Part shown: positions 1 to 6,304 of the stretch, piece by piece | How the letters are laid out: each line of letters opens with the position of its first letter | Position numbering within the stretch: the stretch's first letter is position 1 | Origin: Pirellulales bacterium | GTDB taxonomy: Bacteria > Planctomycetota > Planctomycetia > Pirellulales > JALHLM01 | Assembly (NCBI GenBank): GCA_022844585.1 | Contig: JALHLM010000093.1 | Location: 6,250-14,352, forward strand | Length of the DNA: 8,103 bases | Direction of reading: 5' to 3' | Notes under the pieces: generated by a model | Seen by the model: only the letters and a program-made list of their open reading frames with translations | Database searches by the model: none | Told to the model about the DNA's origin: nothing | Program-made: the position numbers and the translations under genes

Positions 1-303
1 GGAACGCACCGTGACCTCCAGGTCGCGCCCGTCAGCCGCTTGCCGCAACGGTGCGATGGCTTCCGCGCCTACGCCCAGCAAACCGCGTGAGGCCGCCTGG
101 CGCACGCTGTATTGGTCGTCGCCCAATCGCTCGACCAGCGACAGAATCTGATCGTGGCTCGGGCATTCACCCGCAGTAAGCCCGTCGACCGCGCCCAGCC
201 CCAGCGCCACCGCCGGGGCAGTTATCCAACACGACCGCACCAATGAAATCCACGCTCTGCTTGTCAGTTGCCTGGTCAATCGGTCGAGTCGGTTGGGCAT
301 CAT
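1..303 (-). CDS. Secreted HEAT-repeat-type protein, N-terminal part (runs off left edge)
   Basis: An open frame of 101 codons reads leftwards from tandem ATG codons (303-301 and 300-298) to the window edge without a stop, so only the N-terminus is visible. Residues about 18-45 hold an arginine-containing n-region, a hydrophobic stretch (TAPAVALGLGAV) and a small-residue end (LTAGE), which reads as a signal peptide or signal anchor. Residues 52-101 (ILSLVERLGDDQYSVRQAAS, then a GLLGVGAEAIAPLRQAA-type helix) have the helix-turn-helix pattern of HEAT or armadillo-like repeats: a leucine-rich first helix, D/S-x-x-x-R-x-x-A-S, then an alpha helix ending in LR. Such scaffold repeats are common in planctomycete exported proteins. 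The start lies 5 bases after the stop of the EF-hand gene, so the two are probably cotranscribed and translationally linked. No strong Shine-Dalgarno is seen. The exact function is unknown; the family call is by eye. Confidence 0.72.
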   Translation of the reverse strand, partial: MMPNRLDRLTRQLTSRAWISLVRSCWITAPAVALGLGAVDGLTAGECPSHDQILSLVERLGDDQYSVRQAASRGLLGVGAEAIAPLRQAADGRDLEVTVRS

Positions 304-308
304 TCAAT

Positions 309-1709
309 TCACTCGTCTCGGGTATTGCCCCCGGAGGCGGCCTCGCGTGGCGTGATGACGCCGTCGCCATCTTTATCGCGCCGCGCAAATTCCGTGGCCT
401 TCGATTCCGTCCATCGGTCGGAGTATTCCGCCATCAGGACCTGGCCGTCGCCGTCTTCGTCGGCGTCGACAAACCAGTCAGGGGTTCCTTTGGGTAGACG
501 CTCTTTCGGCGTCAAAAAGCGGAACGACTTGCGCGCATTGTCGCTGCTCGAACTGGAGCTGCTCCGTGACTCGCGCCCGCCGCGGGGGCGGTCTCCGCCG
601 CCACTGCTCGCGGTTTTCTCGCCGCCCTCGCTTTTGTTGCCGCCGAGTTGGGCGGCGATTTCTTCCACCGTCACGTCGCCGTCGCCGTTGGTGTCTTTGG
701 GTTTGACGATCAGTTCATCCATCTCGTCCGGCTGCAGCTTGCCGTCGTTGTTGGCGTCGTTCGATTTGATCATCGTCCGCGCGCGCTCTTCATTCCGCGA
801 ACCGCCGCCGGAACTAGAACTCGAACCGCCTGATGGACGCGACGCCGTCGCGCTCGGCCTTGCAGCCGTTGCGGTACTCGCCCGCGGGCGAGTTGACGAC
901 GCCGTGGATCGACTGCGATTCGCGCCGCCTTCGTCCTTCTCATCCGCCGCCGGAATACCAAAGCCGGGCACCAACAACGGTGTTTCGTCCCCCAAGGCAG
1001 CCGCGGCGCCGAAGCCGGGCACGAGTGGTTTCTTGGCTTCCTTCGATTCGCCCCCACGGCGATCGCCTTCGTCACGCCCGCGATCTCCCTCGCCGTCGCG
1101 ACCTCCACCGCCGCCCATTCTTTCTTCCATCGACTTGCGCAGGTCGTCAATCTTCCATGGCCCGGATTCCGACAAGCCACTGCGTTGCGCCATCTGCTGC
1201 ATAAAGCCGCGGGCGCGTTCGTCTAATTCATCGAGTGCGATCTGCCCGTCGCCATTGCGATCCTGCCGGGCGAACATCTCGACAGGATTGAATCCGCCGA
1301 AGCCGCCTCCCGGGCCACCGCGCCCGCGCCGGCCGCCATCCTCGCCGCCGCGCCCGCCGCCAGGGCCACCCCAACCACCACCGCCGGGACCGCCCCAACC
1401 GCCACCCCCAGGGCCTCCGCCACCGGGGCCGCCAAATCCGCCGCCAGGTCCGCCGAAGGGTCCGCCTTGGCCACCACCGGGTCCCCCCCATCCACCGCCA
1501 GGGCCACCCCAGCCGCCGCCGGGTCCGCCACCGCCCGGAGGGCCGAAGTTCCGGCCGCGTGGACGATCGTCGTCATCGTCGTCGTCCCCGCCGCCGCGGC
1601 GATCGCGATCTCCGTCGCGCGATTCCTGAGCGAGGCTCAGACTGGGAAAGTGGGCGGGAAGGGCTACGAACAGCCCCAAGATGACGGTGATGCGGCAAAA
1701 AACTCGCAT
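309..1709 (-). CDS. Secreted glycine-rich protein with five EF-hand calcium-binding loops
   Basis: The 466-residue protein is predicted to be exported and to bind calcium. The frame is open upstream to 1817, but I choose ATG 1709: it begins a good signal peptide (MRVFCRITVILGLFVALP, cleavage near SLSLA/QES, residues 23-30) and has a GGGTGA-like Shine-Dalgarno remnant upstream. In order: seven consecutive aspartates at 42-48; a Gly/Pro/Trp-rich low-complexity segment at about 56-139; EF loop 1 DRNGDGQIALDE at 150-161; a charged linker with two copies of LVPGFG; Ser/Thr/Arg-rich linker; EF loops DANNDGKLQPDE (318-329) and DTNGDGDVTVEE (339-350); a polar serine tract; EF loops DEDGDGQVLMAE (417-428) and DKDGDGVITPRE (445-456). 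All five loops keep acidic residues at positions 1, 3 (D or N) and 12, and glycine at 6. The layout is one hand plus two pairs. Similar EF-hand proteins abound in planctomycetes, where their roles are mostly unknown. It is first in a leftward operon with the HEAT-type gene. Confidence 0.85.
   Translation of the reverse strand: MRVFCRITVILGLFVALPAHFPSLSLAQESRDGDRDRRGGGDDDDDDDRPRGRNFGPPGGGGPGGGWGGPGGGWGGPGGGQGGPFGGPGGGFGGPGGGGPGGGGWGGPGGGGWGGPGGGRGGEDGGRRGRGGPGGGFGGFNPVEMFARQDRNGDGQIALDELDERARGFMQQMAQRSGLSESGPWKIDDLRKSMEERMGGGGGRDGEGDRGRDEGDRRGGESKEAKKPLVPGFGAAAALGDETPLLVPGFGIPAADEKDEGGANRSRSTASSTRPRASTATAARPSATASRPSGGSSSSSGGGSRNEERARTMIKSNDANNDGKLQPDEMDELIVKPKDTNGDGDVTVEEIAAQLGGNKSEGGEKTASSGGGDRPRGGRESRSSSSSSSDNARKSFRFLTPKERLPKGTPDWFVDADEDGDGQVLMAEYSDRWTESKATEFARRDKDGDGVITPREAASGGNTRDE
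1293..1544 (-). repeat. Gly/Pro/Trp-rich low-complexity coding repeat
   Basis: Within the EF-hand gene, about 84 codons are built from iterated GGPGGGW/GGPGGG units with occasional F or Q. On the plus strand this appears as a CCACCGCCGGG-like tandem. The unit length varies, so this is a degenerate protein-level repeat and not a CRISPR or satellite array. It is probably a flexible linker or surface segment between the aspartate-rich N-terminus and the first EF-hand, and it is prone to slippage. Confidence 0.8.
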
Positions 1710-1835
1710 GGATTCACCCGATTTCCCTGCGACCCGCCGAAGCCGGCCGCTGAATGCATTGTAAACAGGTGCGACAAATGGGCATAGCGGAATGCGCGCA
1801 ACACCCCCCGAGGGCATCTAACCATTGCCACGGCA

Positions 1836-1870
1836 GGGAGTTTCGAGCAAATCTCCCGGCGAAACTTCCC
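1836..1870. repeat. Imperfect inverted repeat in the divergent region
   Basis: GGGAGTTTCG (1836-1845) is mirrored by CGAAACTTCCC (1860-1870), a 10-base-pair stem with a one-base bulge and a 14-base loop that itself contains CTCCCGG. It lies about 90 bases before the Spy-like start codon, so it could be an operator for a dimeric regulator or a 5'-leader hairpin. No T-tract follows on the plus strand. Confidence 0.4.
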
Positions 1871-1947
1871 GCGCGACACGGTGTTTGGTAATTCCGTGGG
1901 CAGCGTCAGGGCATCCCAGGCACGCACCATTCATCGTTCAATTTCTT

Positions 1948-1952
1948 GGAGG
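1948..1952 (+). promoter_or_regulatory. Shine-Dalgarno GGAGG fixing the Spy-like start
   Basis: GGAGG sits 6 bases before ATG 1959. The frame is open further upstream to 1881, but this ribosome-binding site and the signal peptide beginning at 1959 decide the start. Confidence 0.85.
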
Positions 1953-1958
1953 CGTCGT

Positions 1959-2777
1959 ATGTTGGCACGAAATCAGTCGGTACGCACACTCGCGGTGTGC
2001 CTGGCCTTGGGGTTGATGGCGTCAGCCGCGTTGGCTCAACCTCCTGGAGGTCCCGGCGGCGGTCGTCGTGGCGGTGGCCGCGGCTTCGGTGGCCCCGGTG
2101 GCGGAATGGGTTTCGGGCCCGGCGGCGGCGTGGATTCTGTCGCACTGCTGCGCGTGGAGAAAGTGCAGGCGGAATTGAAGCTGGATCTGGAACAGGGCGA
2201 GAAAATTGGCGCGATCAGCACGGCTGCCCGTGATGCGCAGCGCGAAGCGTTTCAGGGCTTCCGTGATCTGTCCGATGAAGAGCGCGAAGCCAAGATGAAA
2301 GAAATGGCCGAGCAACGCGCTAAGACGGACGAAGAAATTCAGGCTGTCTTGAACGAAGATCAACGCATCCGCCTGAAGCAGATTTCTCTGCAAGTCCGTG
2401 GCGCGAATGCCTTGCTGGACGACAAAGTCGCCGAAGAACTCGGCCTCGACGACGGCACCAAGGAAAAGCTGAAAGCCGCTCAGGAAGAAAACATGACCGC
2501 CATGCGCGAAGCCATGGAAGCTGCCCGTGAAGAAGGCGGCGGCGGCTTCGAAGGCATGCGGGAAAAGATGGCCGAAATGCGGAAGGAATCCGACGCCAAG
2601 CTCCTGGCCGTGCTGAGTGAAGACCAGGCCAAGAAGTTCGAGGAAATGCAAGGCGAGAAGCTCGAGATCAGCATGGAAGACCTGGGGCGTGGTCGCGGCG
2701 GACCCGGTGGTCCTGGTGGCCCCGGAGGTCCCGGTGGTGGCGGCGGTCGTCGCAACCGCGATCGCGACAGCGAGTAG
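1959..2777 (+). CDS. Exported Spy/CpxP-like helical protein with glycine-rich termini
   Basis: The 272-residue protein begins with a clear signal peptide (hydrophobic core LAVCLALGLMASA, predicted cleavage ALA/QPP after residue 26). A Gly/Arg/Pro-rich stretch follows (27-57), then a highly charged helical region (about 60-240) and a second GGPGGPGG tail (244-263) ending in RRNRDRDSE. The helical core looks duplicated. An ELKLDLEQGEKI-type helix followed by VLNEDQRIRLKQI (130-142) recurs as ELGLDDGTKEKL followed by VLSEDQAKKFEEM (218-230). The L-x-x-x-Q pieces resemble the LTxxQ motif of the Spy/CpxP/zinc-resistance-associated family, periplasmic chaperone-like proteins, so a periplasmic binding or chaperone role is possible but inferred. 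It is monocistronic: a divergent promoter region lies upstream and a terminator 64 bases after the stop. Its glycine-rich style matches the divergent EF-hand protein, suggesting related extracytoplasmic roles. The family assignment is moderate. Confidence 0.8.
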   Translation: MLARNQSVRTLAVCLALGLMASAALAQPPGGPGGGRRGGGRGFGGPGGGMGFGPGGGVDSVALLRVEKVQAELKLDLEQGEKIGAISTAARDAQREAFQGFRDLSDEEREAKMKEMAEQRAKTDEEIQAVLNEDQRIRLKQISLQVRGANALLDDKVAEELGLDDGTKEKLKAAQEENMTAMREAMEAAREEGGGGFEGMREKMAEMRKESDAKLLAVLSEDQAKKFEEMQGEKLEISMEDLGRGRGGPGGPGGPGGPGGGGGRRNRDRDSE

Positions 2778-2841
2778 CACTCGCTAGGTCGTCTAAGCAG
2801 TGAACTTTGACGACGCCCCGCACGTAGGGGTGTTCGATCCC

Positions 2842-2890
2842 AAGCGGAGCCGGCGGCTATGCCAGATGGCGCCGGCTCCGCTTCCCTTTT
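2842..2890 (+). terminator. Rho-independent-type terminator after the Spy-like gene
   Basis: A perfect 14-base-pair inverted repeat has arms AAGCGGAGCCGGCG (2842-2855) and CGCCGGCTCCGCTT (2870-2883), with a 14-base loop. It is followed by CCCTTTT. The stem is very GC-rich and the T run is short but present. It lies 64 bases after the stop of the Spy-like gene and separates it from the secretion operon. Confidence 0.75.
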
Positions 2891-2917
2891 GATCCGAACC
2901 GTATGAATCTCGGTAGG

Positions 2918-3053
2918 AACCACGAAACACGCGAAAAGCACGAAAGCATCTGAAAAATAGCGATGCGCCGGAGCCGTCGCATCGTCTTATCAGTCAGTGC
3001 GGCGCAATCCACCGAGCCGCAACCATTTCGTGCCTTTCGTGTATTTCGTGGTT
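2918..3053. repeat. 136-bp MITE-like inverted-repeat element with TTTCGTG word repeats
   Basis: Two 28-base arms (2918-2945 and 3026-3053) are inverted copies with 3 mismatches, one of which would still pair as G-U in RNA. The right arm carries TTTCGTG three times at exact 9-base spacing (3026, 3035, 3044). The left arm carries the complement at 2921, 2930 (one change) and 2939. Inside are two smaller hairpins: CGATGCG/CGCATCG (2961-2967 with 2978-2984) and GCGGC/GCCGC (2999-3003 with 3016-3020). No transposase or convincing ORF lies within. It fills much of the gene-free stretch between the upstream terminator and the gspE promoter. It may be a non-autonomous mobile element or dispersed intergenic repeat. 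Confidence 0.7.
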
Positions 3054-3113
3054 GCTCGTCTGAGCGTCCAGTCGCCGGGGTGGTTTTCCCTATTCCCGGC
3101 CCATAAAAGCGCG

Positions 3114-3142
3114 CTGATTCGTTGTTCCGGATCGGGTATACT
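3114..3142 (+). promoter_or_regulatory. Putative sigma-70-type promoter of the gsp operon
   Basis: TATACT (3137-3142) is a good -10 match, preceded at 17 bases by a weak -35 CTGATT (3114-3119). It lies 48 bases before the preferred gspE start and downstream of a terminator, where an operon promoter is expected. Its position argues against the longer TTG-started gspE frame at 3122, which would contain the -10. The -35 is only half-matching. Confidence 0.45.
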
Positions 3143-3190
3143 GAAAACCCACGGAACAGCCCACCTGAACCTCCCGCCTCGGTACAGCTC

Positions 3191-4903
3191 ATGGAAGCCG
3201 GTGAGATCCTTTTAACGAAGGGTTTGCTCGACGCGCGCCAATTGGAAATGATTCGCGCCGCGCGGATGGACGGTTCGCGCGCCGACCAGATCGCGGTCAC
3301 CATGGGCTATTGCAGCGAAGAAGCCGCGCTCAAGGCGATCGGCGAAGAGGTTGGCCTCAGCTTCATCGACCTCAGCGAAGCCGACATCGACTTCGGCTTG
3401 CTCAAGGATTTCCCGCAAAAGTTGATCCACCGGCAGGCCCTGTTTCCGATCCAGCGCCACAACGGCACCATCACCGTCGCCACGAGCGACCCTTTCGATC
3501 TCTACCCACTCGACGAACTGGGCGCGATCACCGGCCTGCAAGTTGAGCCGGTGTTGGCCAGCAGCAACGAGATCGCTCGGCTGATCAAGACGCACCTCGG
3601 CGTTGGCAGCGAGACGATCGATGGCCTGATGGCGGCCAAGAACGCCGAAGGCGACGTCGAACTCCTCGAAGAGATCGAGTCCGACGGTTCCGAACTCTCC
3701 GAACAAGCACAGGAAGCCTCGGTCGTTCGGCTGGTGAACGAAATCTTGCTCGAAGCCATCGAGACCCGCGCAAGCGACGTTCACTTGGAGTCGCAACCCT
3801 CCGGCTTGAAGATTCGCTACCGCGTCGACGGCATGTTGCACGCGCAGCCGGTGCCGCCGGAGATCACGCGCTTTCAGGCTGCCATCATCAGCCGCCTGAA
3901 GATCATGGCGCGGTTGAACATCGCCGAGAAGCGGTTGCCCCAAGACGGACGCATCAAGCTCAAAGTCAAAGGCCGCGAAGTCGACGTCCGCGTCAGCGTG
4001 ATCCCGATGATTCACGGCGAAGGCATCGTGATGCGTATCCTCGACAAGGGCGGGATGGAATTCTCGCTCCGCAAGTTGGGGATGGACGAACAGATCTACA
4101 AGAAATTCCGCGAGCTGATCCAACTCCCGCACGGCATTATCCTGGTCACCGGCCCGACCGGGTCCGGCAAGTCGACGACGCTCTACAGCTCATTGCTGGA
4201 GATCAAGAGCGAGGACGTGAAGATCATCACCACCGAAGACCCGGTGGAATATCAGCTCGAAGGCATCAATCAGATCCAGGTCCACCCCAAGATCGGCCTG
4301 ACCTTCGCCGCCTCGCTCCGCAGCATCCTGCGGCATGACCCCGACGTCGTGCTGGTCGGCGAAGTCCGCGACCTGGAAACCGCCGAAAACGCCATCCAAG
4401 CCTCGCTCACCGGCCACTTGGTATTCAGCACCTTGCATACCAACGACGCCTCGGGTGCTTATACTCGATTGGTGGACATGGGCGTGGAGCCGTTCCTCGT
4501 GGCCAGCACGGTCGAAGCCGTCATGGCGCAACGACTCGTGCGCCGTTTGTGCCCGTTGTGCAAACAGGAATACACGCCGCATCCGGACGAGTTGCCGGAC
4601 GATTTCCCCAAGGACCGACTCGCCAAGCTGGAACCCATCTTCCTGCCGCGCGGCTGCCGGGCCTGCCGGAACGTCGGCTACAAGGGACGGATGGGCATTT
4701 ACGAATTACTCCTGACCACGGACAGAATCCGCCAGCTCGCACACGACCGCGCGACGAGCTGGGAACTGAAAAGCGCCGCCGTCGCCGACGGCATGCGCAC
4801 GCTCCGCGACGACGGCTGGGAAAAAGTCCTCGCCGGTCAAACGACGGTGGAAGAAGTGTTGCGCGTCACCAAGGCAGATCGATTCTCAGTACAAAAGAAA
4901 TGA
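3191..4903 (+). CDS. gspE: Type II secretion system assembly ATPase GspE
   Basis: The 570-residue cytoplasmic hexameric ATPase drives pseudopilus assembly through the platform protein GspF. The N-terminal part (about 1-145) resembles the MshEN/T2SSE N-domain (EAGEILLTKGLL start; GLSFIDLSEADID; LIHRQALFPI). The catalytic half is complete: RASDVHLE, the RVDGMLH and EKRLPQDGRI arginine-bearing segments, Walker A GPTGSGKST at 321-329, Asp box TTEDPVEYQ (E349, D350), Walker B DPDVVLVGEVRD at 383-394 with E391, and His box STLHTND with H416. Cysteines C454, C457, C489 and C492 (CPLC and CRAC) form the zinc site typical of GspE and PilB. PilB is the main alternative, but the downstream gspF-G-H-I order with a GspG signature favours GspE. 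I choose ATG 3191, where homology-like sequence begins; the frame could start at TTG 3122, but a likely -10 lies inside that extension. No clear Shine-Dalgarno precedes it. First gene of the operon. Confidence 0.95.
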   Translation: MEAGEILLTKGLLDARQLEMIRAARMDGSRADQIAVTMGYCSEEAALKAIGEEVGLSFIDLSEADIDFGLLKDFPQKLIHRQALFPIQRHNGTITVATSDPFDLYPLDELGAITGLQVEPVLASSNEIARLIKTHLGVGSETIDGLMAAKNAEGDVELLEEIESDGSELSEQAQEASVVRLVNEILLEAIETRASDVHLESQPSGLKIRYRVDGMLHAQPVPPEITRFQAAIISRLKIMARLNIAEKRLPQDGRIKLKVKGREVDVRVSVIPMIHGEGIVMRILDKGGMEFSLRKLGMDEQIYKKFRELIQLPHGIILVTGPTGSGKSTTLYSSLLEIKSEDVKIITTEDPVEYQLEGINQIQVHPKIGLTFAASLRSILRHDPDVVLVGEVRDLETAENAIQASLTGHLVFSTLHTNDASGAYTRLVDMGVEPFLVASTVEAVMAQRLVRRLCPLCKQEYTPHPDELPDDFPKDRLAKLEPIFLPRGCRACRNVGYKGRMGIYELLLTTDRIRQLAHDRATSWELKSAAVADGMRTLRDDGWEKVLAGQTTVEEVLRVTKADRFSVQKK

Positions 4904-4987
4904 GTTTGAAGTTTGAAGTGTTCAGTTTTCAGTGAGGATGTCGTACGACCCTCTTCACCGAAAACTGAACACTGAAAACTTCAAACT
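4903..4987. repeat. Intergenic inverted repeat between gspE and gspF (TTCAGT-word family)
   Basis: Arms at 4903-4935 and 4955-4987 are inverted copies of 33 bases with 3 mismatches. The 19-base loop holds the palindrome GTCGTACGAC (4940-4949). The left arm begins on the last base of the gspE stop codon and the right arm ends 8 bases before the gspF ATG, so the element fills nearly the whole 92-base gap. TTCAGT repeats at 7-base spacing (4921, 4928). The 17-base word AGTGTTCAGTTTTCAGT (4917-4933) is identical in the gspF-gspG gap. A strong RNA hairpin is expected in the transcript. Confidence 0.85.
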
Positions 4988-4995
4988 GAATTACC

Positions 4996-6198
4996 ATGCC
5001 CGAATTCGCTTACATCGCGCGGGACTCCGGCGGCAAACGTGTCGCCGGAAAGTTGTCGGCGGGAAGTCGCCAGGAAGCGATCTCCTTGCTGGACCAGCGC
5101 GCGCTGTTTCCGGTCGAAATCGCGCAGGACACCAAGGGCAGCGCCGTCTGGAAGTCGAAACGCGTCAGCCCGCAGAGGCTGGCGTCGACCTACGGGCAAC
5201 TCGGCGACTTGCTCCGCAGCGGCGTGCCGCTATTGAAATCGCTGTCGATCCTGGAAAAGCAATCGTCGCACGCTGGCTTGTCGGCCGTGTTGGCGGATGT
5301 GCGGAGCCGGGTGGAAGAAGGCACCACGCTGGCCGAGGCGTTCGCGCGGCACCCGAAGGTGTTCAGCGAGATGGCCATCAGCATGGTCCGCGCCGGCGGC
5401 GAAGGCGGCTTCCTAGAAGAAGCCCTCGACCGCGTCGCGGAATTCACCGAACAGCAAGAAGACCTGAAGAGCCGCACGCTGGGCGCCATCGCGTATCCGA
5501 TGTTCCTGGCAGTTGTCGGCACGGTGGTCGTCACGGTGTTGATCGTGTTCTTCGTCCCGAAGTTCGCGACCATGTTCGATCGCCTCCGCGAACGTGGAGA
5601 ATTGCCGGCCACCACCGAATGGCTGCTCTGGCTGAGCGAAACGCTAAGCTCTTACGGTTGGTTGATCCTGGCCGGTTTCGCGGTGCTCGGAATCTTCGCG
5701 AAGAACGCGCTTGGCACCGAGGAAGGACGCCGCTTCGTCGATCGCGTGAAGATTCGCATCCCCATGGCCGGCTCGATCTTCTTGAACCTGGCCGTGGCGC
5801 GGTTCTGCCGCGTGTTGGGCACCTTGCTCAAGAACGGCGTGCCGATTTTGAAATCGCTCGATATCTCCAGCGACGCCACGGGCAACCGCGTGCTGTCCAC
5901 GGCCGTGCGCGACGCCGCGGAGAACATCTCCGCCGGTGAATCGCTGGCCGGGCCGCTTGGCGCGAGCGGCCACTTCCCGGTAACGGTCGTGGAGATGATC
6001 GCGGTCGCCGAGGAAGCGAATCAGCTCGATACGGTGCTGGTGACCATCGCCGAAGGCCTGGAACGCCGCACCTGGCGGCAACTGGAATTGTTCGTCCGAC
6101 TGTTGGAACCGTTGATGCTGCTTATCCTCGCCGGCGTAGTCCTGCTGGTCGTCATGGCCCTGCTGCTGCCGGTGATGAAGATGAGTACTTCGTTGTAA
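4996..6198 (+). CDS. gspF: Type II secretion system inner-membrane platform protein GspF
   Basis: The 400-residue polytopic membrane protein anchors the GspE ATPase and passes its motion to the growing pseudopilus. The N-terminus (PEFAYIARDSGGKRVAGKLSA) is the standard GspF opening. Two T2SSF domains are visible. The first spans about 62-190 with LGDLLRSGVPLLKSLSIL (69-86). The second spans about 265-395 with the matching VLGTLLKNGVPILKSLDI (273-290). Predicted membrane segments are about 167-189 (FLAVVGTVVVTVLIVFFVP), 219-237 and 371-394, the usual three. Length is normal for the family. The start at 4996 is fixed by the conserved N-terminus, yet no Shine-Dalgarno precedes it; the upstream bases belong to the end of an inverted repeat and a short AT-rich gap. 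Translation may rely on an unstructured leader or on coupling. Related PilC proteins are the alternative, but the operon context supports GspF. Confidence 0.95.
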   Translation: MPEFAYIARDSGGKRVAGKLSAGSRQEAISLLDQRALFPVEIAQDTKGSAVWKSKRVSPQRLASTYGQLGDLLRSGVPLLKSLSILEKQSSHAGLSAVLADVRSRVEEGTTLAEAFARHPKVFSEMAISMVRAGGEGGFLEEALDRVAEFTEQQEDLKSRTLGAIAYPMFLAVVGTVVVTVLIVFFVPKFATMFDRLRERGELPATTEWLLWLSETLSSYGWLILAGFAVLGIFAKNALGTEEGRRFVDRVKIRIPMAGSIFLNLAVARFCRVLGTLLKNGVPILKSLDISSDATGNRVLSTAVRDAAENISAGESLAGPLGASGHFPVTVVEMIAVAEEANQLDTVLVTIAEGLERRTWRQLELFVRLLEPLMLLILAGVVLLVVMALLLPVMKMSTSL

Positions 6199-6202
6199 GG
6201 GG

Positions 6203-6289
6203 AGTTGGAAGTTTTCAGTGTTCAGTTTTCAGTTGGAGAAACCAACTTCGAACCGAGCACTGAAAACTGAAAACGGAAAACTTCAAACT
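6203..6289. repeat. Intergenic inverted repeat between gspF and gspG (TTCAGT-word family)
   Basis: Arms at 6203-6233 and 6259-6289 are inverted copies of 31 bases with 3 mismatches. The centre can form a smaller GTTGG/CCAAC hairpin (6232-6236 with 6242-6246). The left arm is a run of heptamers TTCAGTG, TTCAGTT, TTCAGTT (6214-6234). It shares AGTGTTCAGTTTTCAGT (6217-6233) and, in the right arm, GAAAACTTCAAACT with the repeat before gspF, so the two belong to one family. It starts 5 bases after the gspF stop and ends just before the gspG ribosome-binding site. Confidence 0.85.
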
Positions 6290-6292
6290 AAC

Positions 6293-6299
6293 GAGAGGA
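6293..6299 (+). promoter_or_regulatory. Shine-Dalgarno GAGAGGA for gspG
   Basis: GAGAGGA lies 5 bases before ATG 6305 and directly after the inverted repeat. It decides the gspG start over the open frame reaching back to 6218, whose extra codons merely translate the repeat. It is the best ribosome-binding site among the visible gsp genes. Confidence 0.75.
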
Positions 6300-6304
6300 T
6301 ACCC

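Larger units (their letters stand above)
1710..1958. promoter_or_regulatory. Divergent intergenic promoter region
   Basis: These 249 bases separate the start codons of the leftward EF-hand gene and the rightward Spy-like gene, so promoters for both should lie here. On the minus strand a TACAAT hexamer (1763-1758) is a possible -10 element about 49 bases before the EF-hand start, but no convincing -35 is paired with it. On the plus strand I see no clear -35/-10 pair. The region also holds an imperfect inverted repeat (1836-1870). No convincing separate gene is seen. Confidence 0.55.

Noticed and set aside
780..960. Possible frameshift in the Ser/Thr/Arg-rich linker of the EF-hand gene
   Set aside because: The alternative minus frames show no EF-hand continuity or hit stops, while the annotated frame resumes canonical EF-hands on both sides.
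1293..1544. Possible CRISPR or satellite array
   Set aside because: The repeat is in-frame glycine-rich coding sequence with variable unit length and no unique spacers.
268..1629. Long plus-strand frame of 453 codons, very proline-rich
   Set aside because: It is the antisense of the glycine-rich EF-hand gene; the Pro/Arg/Ser composition is the complement of Gly/Asp/Arg codons, and the minus frame has a signal peptide and five EF-hands.
2022..2780. 252-codon minus-strand frame opposite the Spy-like gene
   Set aside because: It mirrors the plus-strand gene, has no signal or domain of its own, and the plus frame has a Shine-Dalgarno and signal peptide.
3122..3190. Longer gspE start at TTG 3122
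   Set aside because: The extra 23 codons are not GspE-like and would contain the likely -10 hexamer TATACT.
2778..3190. Small genes in the gap before gspE
   Set aside because: The short frames here run across the terminator and inverted repeat, have no Shine-Dalgarno or protein-like features, and are explained by repeat sequence.
3212..4132. 306-codon minus-strand frame opposite gspE
   Set aside because: Antisense shadow of the gspE coding sequence; no recognisable motifs, while gspE shows complete ATPase motifs.
4932..5939. 335-codon plus-strand frame overlapping gspF
   Set aside because: Arg/His-rich out-of-frame shadow of gspF that begins inside the inverted repeat; no family features.
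6218..6304. Longer gspG start at 6218
   Set aside because: The added codons translate the inverted repeat and place sequence before the normal basic prepilin leader; the Shine-Dalgarno at 6293-6299 marks ATG 6305.
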